From positions 1 through 64,000 of the forward strand of contig CAQWMM010000005.1 of the NCBI GenBank assembly GCA_948907985.1: DNA of 64,000 bases. The letters are read 5' to 3'. Shown here piece by piece: positions 60,005-64,000 of the stretch. Under the pieces are notes generated by a model, which saw only the letters and a program-made list of their open reading frames with translations, searched no databases and was not told where the DNA came from. Both the position numbers and the translations under genes were made by a program. This stretch comes from an uncultured Bacillota bacterium (GTDB lineage Bacteria > Bacillota > Dehalobacteriia > UBA4068 > UBA4997). Within the stretch, counting starts at the first letter, position 1. Each line of letters opens with the position of its first letter.

Positions 60005-60201
60005 CAACTTTCAACAAGTTCGACGTTTTCTAAAGCATAACGTAATGCCATACACATTACCTCGTTTCGAGAATAGCCGGTTCGGTTTGCCAGATCCTCA
60101 TAAGAGTCTAGCAAGGCCTTTTCTATTCTTATGCTTGTATTGACAGGCTCGTATATACTTTTCCCTAATCGTTTAGGTTTAACAATAAATTTTTCTTCCA
60201 T
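60004..60201 (-). CDS. Small ribbon-helix-helix DNA-binding protein
   Basis: This 65-residue protein has the pattern of a ribbon-helix-helix regulator: a beta strand NTSIRIEKALLDSYEDLANR leading into helix one, then GYSRNEVMCMALRYALENVE as helix two. Such proteins are often antitoxins or plasmid-type repressors. No toxin gene is adjacent on the same strand. It is divergent from the unknown gene at 60343 across an AT-rich region with a tandem repeat that could be its operator. The ATG at 60201 is eight bases after GAGG. Confidence 0.65.
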   Translation of the reverse strand: MEEKFIVKPKRLGKSIYEPVNTSIRIEKALLDSYEDLANRTGYSRNEVMCMALRYALENVELVES

Positions 60202-60271
60202 TGTCATCACCTCGTTTGAATTATAAGCTAAATATAGTATATATTAAATATAAAACATAATATATACCAAA

Positions 60272-60293
60272 AACATATTGAAAACATATTGAA
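60272..60293 (+). repeat. Tandem 11-bp repeat in divergent promoter region
   Basis: AACATATTGAA occurs twice head to tail (60272-60282 and 60283-60293), one helical turn apart, overlapping the -35 of the rightward promoter. Confidence 0.6.
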
Positions 60294-60317
60294 GATATAC
60301 TGAAAGAGTGTTATAAT
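60289..60317 (+). promoter_or_regulatory. Promoter for the unknown gene at 60343
   Basis: TTGAAG (60289-60294), 17-bp spacer, TATAAT (60312-60317). Confidence 0.7.
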
Positions 60318-60342
60318 TATAAAAAATTATGGAGATGATATT

Positions 60343-60816
60343 GTGGATGAAAAAAAAGAAAAACGAAAGATAACTGCCAAATTAGTTAATGATATGGATG
60401 ATTTGATTAAAGATCCTCTGTTAAAAGATAAATTGACAGAAGAGGAACGGGCAATTTTAAAAAATATTGATAAGCAGGAAATATTTACGTTAGTTAAATT
60501 TTTTTCTCTCAAAGAAATTGCAAACATGCAAAAGATGAGAGATAATAAACAATATCAGAATGTGTTGGAACTTTTAGGCAAAATTGATTTTGCGGCGATA
60601 AGCAGACTGTGCAGAAGTTCAGAAATCAGTTCGATAATGCGCCAGGCCAATTTTAGTATAAAACTAAAGGCGATAGACGCGGAACTGGCTAAGGAGTTTG
60701 ACGAAATTTTGCACGAACGTTTGGCTTATAATAAACTGCGCGGATTTGATAGTTTTGTTATGGCGCTGCGCACCGGCGTTAGGGCAATAATAAAGTTATA
60801 TATTGAGGACTATTAA
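60343..60816 (+). CDS. Unknown helical protein
   Basis: This 157-residue charged, predicted all-helical protein begins MDEKKEKRKITAKLVNDMDD and is rich in Lys, Ile and Leu. There is no signal peptide, membrane segment or recognised motif. A GTG start at 60343 follows GGAGA. Base composition is more AT-rich than the flanking housekeeping genes, especially in its first 300 bp, which with the nearby repeats suggests an acquired patch. Not recognised. Confidence 0.6.
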   Translation: MDEKKEKRKITAKLVNDMDDLIKDPLLKDKLTEEERAILKNIDKQEIFTLVKFFSLKEIANMQKMRDNKQYQNVLELLGKIDFAAISRLCRSSEISSIMRQANFSIKLKAIDAELAKEFDEILHERLAYNKLRGFDSFVMALRTGVRAIIKLYIEDY

Positions 60817-60848
60817 ACTTATTTGCAAAATTTGTATAAATTTAGTGA

Positions 60849-60877
60849 TTGATTTTTCTGCCGAAATTTGTTATAAT
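60849..60877 (+). promoter_or_regulatory. Promoter for the SDR gene at 60923
   Basis: TTGATT (60849-60854), 17-bp spacer, TATAAT (60872-60877). Confidence 0.72.
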
Positions 60878-60922
60878 AAAAAACAGAATAGTTGTAAAAA
60901 ATTTGGCAGGAGGTTTGACAAA

Positions 60923-61669
60923 ATGCTTTTAGAAAATAAGGTGGCGGTGATTACCGGCGGCAGCCGCGGGATTGGTTTGGCAACGGCCAGGGCTTTTTTG
61001 GCCGAGGGCGCGGTTGTTGTGCTTTGCGCCAGCCGGCAAACTACCGCTGACCAGGCTGTGGAAAGCCTGCAAGCTGCGTATCCCGACGGAAAGGTGGAGG
61101 GCATTTGCCCCAAGCTGGCCGATTATGATGCTGTTAAACAGGCTTTTAGCCGGATTTCGGAAAAATATGGCCGGATAGATATTTTGGTGAACAATGCTGG
61201 AATGTCTGACAGTACGCATTTTGTCGAATACAGTGAGGAAACCTTTGATAAAGTGTTGGATTTGAACATTAAGGCGGTTTATAACTGCACGCGCGCCGCG
61301 GTTGATTATATGGTGGCGCAGGGCGCGGGCGTTATTTTGAACACCTCTTCGATGGTCAGCATTTATGGCCAGCCCAGCGGCGTTGCTTATCCAACGTCTA
61401 AATTTGCGGTTAATGGCTTTACGGTATCTTTGGCCAGAGAGTTGGGGCCGAAAGGTATCCGGGTGAACGCCGTGGCGCCGGGGATTATCGAAACCGATAT
61501 GATGCGCGCTGTACCGCTGGAGGTTATCGAGCCGATGATCGCCCAAATTCCGCTGCGCCGTTTGGGGCAGCCGGAAGATATTGCCAACGCCTTTGTTTTC
61601 CTGGCCTCGGATAAAGCTTCATACATAAACGGCGCGGTGCTGAACGTGGACGGTATGGCGCGCGTTTAA
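60923..61669 (+). CDS. FabG-like short-chain dehydrogenase/reductase
   Basis: This 248-residue classical SDR has the cofactor motif ITGGSRGIGLATARAF, NNAGMSD, a catalytic Ser in LNTSSMVSI, and YPTSK with the PG motif VAPGIIETDM. It resembles 3-oxoacyl-ACP reductase (FabG), but its stand-alone position away from fatty acid genes leaves the substrate open. AGGAGGT precedes the ATG; it has its own promoter and terminator. Confidence 0.88.
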   Translation: MLLENKVAVITGGSRGIGLATARAFLAEGAVVVLCASRQTTADQAVESLQAAYPDGKVEGICPKLADYDAVKQAFSRISEKYGRIDILVNNAGMSDSTHFVEYSEETFDKVLDLNIKAVYNCTRAAVDYMVAQGAGVILNTSSMVSIYGQPSGVAYPTSKFAVNGFTVSLARELGPKGIRVNAVAPGIIETDMMRAVPLEVIEPMIAQIPLRRLGQPEDIANAFVFLASDKASYINGAVLNVDGMARV

Positions 61670-61677
61670 AAATAAAA

Positions 61678-61706
61678 AACCTTGGGCAAATTGCGCCAAG
61701 GTTTTT
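61678..61706 (+). terminator. Terminator after the FabG-like gene
   Basis: AACCTTGG (61678-61685) pairs perfectly with CCAAGGTT (61696-61703), followed by Ts. Confidence 0.82.
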
Positions 61707-61712
61707 CCGCAT

Positions 61713-61787
61713 TGGTACGCCTGATAGGAATCGAACCTACGCTTTCGGCTCCGGAGGCCGACGCTCTATCCACTGAGCTACAGGCGC
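61713..61787 (-). tRNA. tRNA-Arg (anticodon CCG)
   Basis: Read on the minus strand, the acceptor stem GCGCCTG/CAGGCGT (first pair G-U), the D arm GCTCAGTGGATAGAGC, the anticodon arm TCGGC-CTCCGGA-GCCGA with anticodon CCG and the TTCGATTC T-loop are all present. CCA is encoded at 61715-61713. It decodes CGG. Confidence 0.95.
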
Positions 61788-61806
61788 ACGATTAAATGCA
61801 ACTTAT

Positions 61807-61835
61807 ATTTTAATATATTTTGGGCTGGAAGTCAA
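61807..61835 (-). promoter_or_regulatory. Promoter of tRNA-Arg
   Basis: On the minus strand TTGACT (61835-61830), 17-bp spacer, TAAAAT (61812-61807), about 15-20 bases before the tRNA 5' end. Confidence 0.75.
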
Positions 61836-61926
61836 TGGTTTTTTGAAATAAATTTTTTTGCGGAATTTTTATGGATAAAATGAATAAAAATAATGCAGAA
61901 TTAATAAAATTTTTCGCAAAATTGTA

Positions 61927-61955
61927 TTGCTAAAATTTGTGATTAATGTTATCAT
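61927..61955 (+). promoter_or_regulatory. Promoter of mce-mmdA
   Basis: TTGCTA (61927-61932), 17-bp spacer, TATCAT (61950-61955), giving a leader of ~195 bases. The 61788-62157 gap otherwise holds the tRNA promoter and the leader hairpin below. Confidence 0.6.
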
Positions 61956-62099
61956 ATAACTAGTGTAATATATAATTAAGAAATCTATGGGGCTTTGATT
62001 GTTGATTTGGCTCAGAATTTGGCAGAGGTAGGAACAAGCAGGTTTTTAATCCATGCTTTTCTTATATAAATCCTAATCATTTTATTAAAACGCAGGGTT

Positions 62100-62124
62100 A
62101 TGGTTATACTGTCCAAATAACCAT
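62100..62124 (+). promoter_or_regulatory. Hairpin in the mce leader
   Basis: ATGGTTAT (62100-62107) pairs perfectly with ATAACCAT (62117-62124), loop of nine, about 20 bases before the TTGGAGGTG ribosome site. No T-run. Confidence 0.45.
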
Positions 62125-62157
62125 GGTTCTGCCAAAAAAACTTGGAGGTGAAAAGAT

Positions 62158-62565
62158 ATGTTCAAGGTAGAAAGAATTGATCATCTGGGTGTGGCAGTTA
62201 ATAACATTGACGAGGCTATGGCTTTTTGGGGCGAGGCTTTGGGTTTGAAGCTGGACTTCAAGGAAACTGTAGAAGAACAGAAAACCACCACTGGCTTTAT
62301 TCCGGTAGAGAACAGCTGGGTGGAATTGTTGGAATCCACCACTCCTGATGGCCCCGTTGCCAAGTTCTTGGAAAAGAACGGCGAGGGTATCCAGCATGTT
62401 GCGTTCAAGGTTGATAATATTGACCAGGCTTTGGCTGATTTGGACGCTGCAGGTGTTCGTCTGATCGACAAAACTGCTCGCAATGGCGCTGGCGGCGCAA
62501 GAATCGCTTTCTTGCATCCGAAGGCAACACGCGGCATTTTGCTGGAACTTTGCGAACACAAATAA
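62158..62565 (+). CDS. mce: Methylmalonyl-CoA epimerase
   Basis: This is a 135-residue VOC-fold protein. It starts IDHLGVAVNNIDEAMAFW (metal His in DHLG), has WVELLES (metal Glu), GIQHVAFKV (second His) and ends LLELCEHK (second Glu). It interconverts (R)- and (S)-methylmalonyl-CoA between the B12 mutase and the decarboxylase of propionate formation. Linked to mmdA 21 bp downstream. Confidence 0.94.
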   Translation: MFKVERIDHLGVAVNNIDEAMAFWGEALGLKLDFKETVEEQKTTTGFIPVENSWVELLESTTPDGPVAKFLEKNGEGIQHVAFKVDNIDQALADLDAAGVRLIDKTARNGAGGARIAFLHPKATRGILLELCEHK

Positions 62566-62586
62566 GGATCTTTAGGAGGTAAAAGG

Positions 62587-64000
62587 ATGGCTACAGATAA
62601 GTTGGCTCAGTTGATCAAAAAACGTGAAGAAGTTATTTTGGGCGGCGGGCAAGAGAAGATTGACAAACATCATGCTAAGGGCAAATATACTGCCCGCGAA
62701 AGAATTGATAAGATTCTGGATGATGGCAGCTTTGTAGAGTTGGATCAGTTCGTGGTACACCGCGGTACTGCTTTCGGCTTTGATAAAGTTAAAGCTCCGG
62801 GCGAAGGCGTTGTTACCGGCTACGGCACTGTTGACGGCCGTCTGGTTTATGTATTCTCCCAGGACTTTACGGTTCAGGGCGGCTCCCTGGGCGAGATGCA
62901 CGCTGCTAAAATCTGCAAGGTTATGGAACTGGCTGTTAAAAACGGCGCTCCCTGCATCGGCATCAACGATTCCGGCGGCGCTCGTATTCAGGAAGCGGTT
63001 GACGCTCTGAACGGCTATGGCCGTATCTTCAAACTGAACACTTTGGCGTCCGGCGTTGTGCCGCAGTTGTCCATCATCATGGGCCCCTGCGCTGGCGGCG
63101 CTGTGTATTCCCCGGCTTTGACTGACTTTATCTTCATGGTGGATAAATGCCAGATGTTCATTACCGGTCCGGCTGTAATTCAGTCCGTAACTGGTGAGGT
63201 TGTTACTGCGGAAGCCCTGGGCGGCGCCCGCACTCATAACACCAAGAGCGGCAACGCTCATTTCTATGCAGCAACTGAGGACGAATGTATTGAGCAGGTT
63301 AAAACCTTGCTTTCCTTCCTGCCCAGCAACAATATGGAAGGCGCTCCTGTATTTGCTTGCGATGATCCGGTTGAACGCTGCGAGGAATCCTTGCTGAGCA
63401 TTATTCCGGATAACCCGAACAAACCCTACAACATGAAAGACGTTATCACCGCTATTGCTGATAATGGCTATCTGTTTGAGGTACATGAAAACTTCGCCAA
63501 GAATATCGTAACTGGTTTCATTCGTCTGAATGGCCGTTCCGTAGGCGTTATTGCTAACCAGCCCTGCGTTGGCGCTGGCTGCTTGGATATCGACTGCTCA
63601 GACAAAGCCTCTCGCTTTATTCGTCTGTGCGACGCATTTAATATCCCGATTCTTACCTGTGTTGACACCCCTGGCTATCTGCCTGGTGTTGCTCAGGAGC
63701 ATGGCGGCATCATTCGTCATGGCGCTAAATTGTTGTACGCATACTCCGAGGCTACTGTTCCGCTGCTGGTTCTGATTACCCGCAAAGCATACGGCGGCGC
63801 TTATCTGGCAATGTGCGGCAAATCCTTGGGCGCTGACGTGGCTATCGCCTGGCCGACTGCTCAAATCGCTGTTATGGGTGCTTCCGGCGCTGCTAACATC
63901 GTATTTGCTAAGGATATCAAGAACTCCTCTAACCCCGAGAAAACCCGCGCTGAAAAGATTGCTGAATACGAAGAAGAATTCGCTAATCCTTATAAGGCTG
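62587..64000 (+). CDS. mmdA: Methylmalonyl-CoA decarboxylase alpha subunit / acyl-CoA carboxyltransferase (3' partial)
   Basis: 471 codons are visible and the frame is open at the window end. It begins KLAQLIKKREEVILGGG and has the carboxyltransferase family motifs KGKYTARERID, GINDSGGARIQEAVDAL, GPCAGGAVYSPALTDF, TCVDTPGYLPGVAQE and RKAYGGAYLAM. MmdA of the Na+-pumping methylmalonyl-CoA decarboxylase and the beta subunit of propionyl-CoA carboxylase are very similar. The mce neighbour and the inferred lineage favour MmdA, whose partner subunits would lie beyond the window. Codon choice (GCT, GGC, AAC, ATC) differs from most of the window, as expected for a very highly expressed gene. AGGAGGT ribosome site. 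Confidence 0.9.
   Translation, partial: MATDKLAQLIKKREEVILGGGQEKIDKHHAKGKYTARERIDKILDDGSFVELDQFVVHRGTAFGFDKVKAPGEGVVTGYGTVDGRLVYVFSQDFTVQGGSLGEMHAAKICKVMELAVKNGAPCIGINDSGGARIQEAVDALNGYGRIFKLNTLASGVVPQLSIIMGPCAGGAVYSPALTDFIFMVDKCQMFITGPAVIQSVTGEVVTAEALGGARTHNTKSGNAHFYAATEDECIEQVKTLLSFLPSNNMEGAPVFACDDPVERCEESLLSIIPDNPNKPYNMKDVITAIADNGYLFEVHENFAKNIVTGFIRLNGRSVGVIANQPCVGAGCLDIDCSDKASRFIRLCDAFNIPILTCVDTPGYLPGVAQEHGGIIRHGAKLLYAYSEATVPLLVLITRKAYGGAYLAMCGKSLGADVAIAWPTAQIAVMGASGAANIVFAKDIKNSSNPEKTRAEKIAEYEEEFANPYKA

Noticed and set aside
59694..60017. 107-residue open frame on the minus strand
   Set aside because: It reads straight through palindromic repeats and the antisense promoter, lacks a ribosome site and has no family features.
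1..64000. CRISPR arrays, rRNA genes, prophage, transposases
   Set aside because: No spaced repeat arrays, rRNA signature sequences, integrases, structural phage genes or transposase motifs were seen in any frame.

Overview
The window is a dense, roughly half-GC bacterial chromosome segment. It has Shine-Dalgarno-led genes, frequent GTG/TTG starts and many near-consensus sigma-A promoters with 17-bp spacers. Gene content points to a Firmicute of the class Negativicutes, most likely near Acidaminococcaceae/Phascolarctobacterium (inference from gene content; no search was run). The clues are a methylmalonyl-CoA epimerase gene followed by a methylmalonyl-CoA decarboxylase/carboxyltransferase gene (succinate-to-propionate chemistry), a three-gene cluster with the architecture of the Sporomusa-type electron-bifurcating transhydrogenase, the spoIVB-spo0A pair, and the order plsX-acpP-rnc-radical SAM-smc-ftsY.

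Layout. 1-5.9 kb: the end of a TrmD fused to a second SPOUT methyltransferase, a LysM protein, a YlbF-family gene, a Fur-family regulator, a TPR membrane protein, PPi-type phosphofructokinase and an M19 dipeptidase. 6-17 kb: yceD-rpmF on the minus strand from a near-leaderless promoter, a CE4 deacetylase, and the lipid/RNA/chromosome operon plsX-acpP-rnc-radical SAM-smc, then ftsY, a nucleoside phosphorylase and a degenerate shikimate kinase. 17-20.6 kb: a structured leader RNA before rny, a LysE exporter and a YoeB/RelB toxin-antitoxin pair. 20.8-26 kb: carA and a carB gene fused in frame to a diaminopimelate epimerase domain that has lost one of its two catalytic cysteines. 26-32.8 kb: NuoE-, NuoF- and NuoG/GltD-like subunits followed by ispA. 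32.8-42 kb: tautomerase, ferredoxin-tailed aldo-keto reductase, ComM-like ATPase, second CE4 deacetylase, an alpha/beta hydrolase-membrane Mur ligase-Ddl cassette and dprA. 42-50.5 kb: topA, trmFO, hslVU, a lipoprotein, rpsB, tsf. 50.6-59.3 kb: pnuC, membrane protein, SDR, spoIVB, spo0A with 0A boxes, deoB and pyrimidine nucleoside phosphorylase. 59.3-60.9 kb: a small AT-rich accessory patch with a type I toxin-antitoxin locus (31-aa hydrophobic peptide, convergent antisense RNA, shared bidirectional terminator), palindromic repeats, a ribbon-helix-helix protein and an unknown gene. 60.9-64 kb: SDR, tRNA-Arg(CCG), mce and the start of mmdA.

The strongest novelty candidates are the CarB-DapF fusion with its Cys-to-Gly change, the type I toxin-antitoxin locus at 59.3-59.7 kb, and the structured RNA upstream of rny. 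Most of the rest is housekeeping. Family names rest on motifs read by eye; promoters, terminators and RNA folds were found by manual pairing and are predictions.
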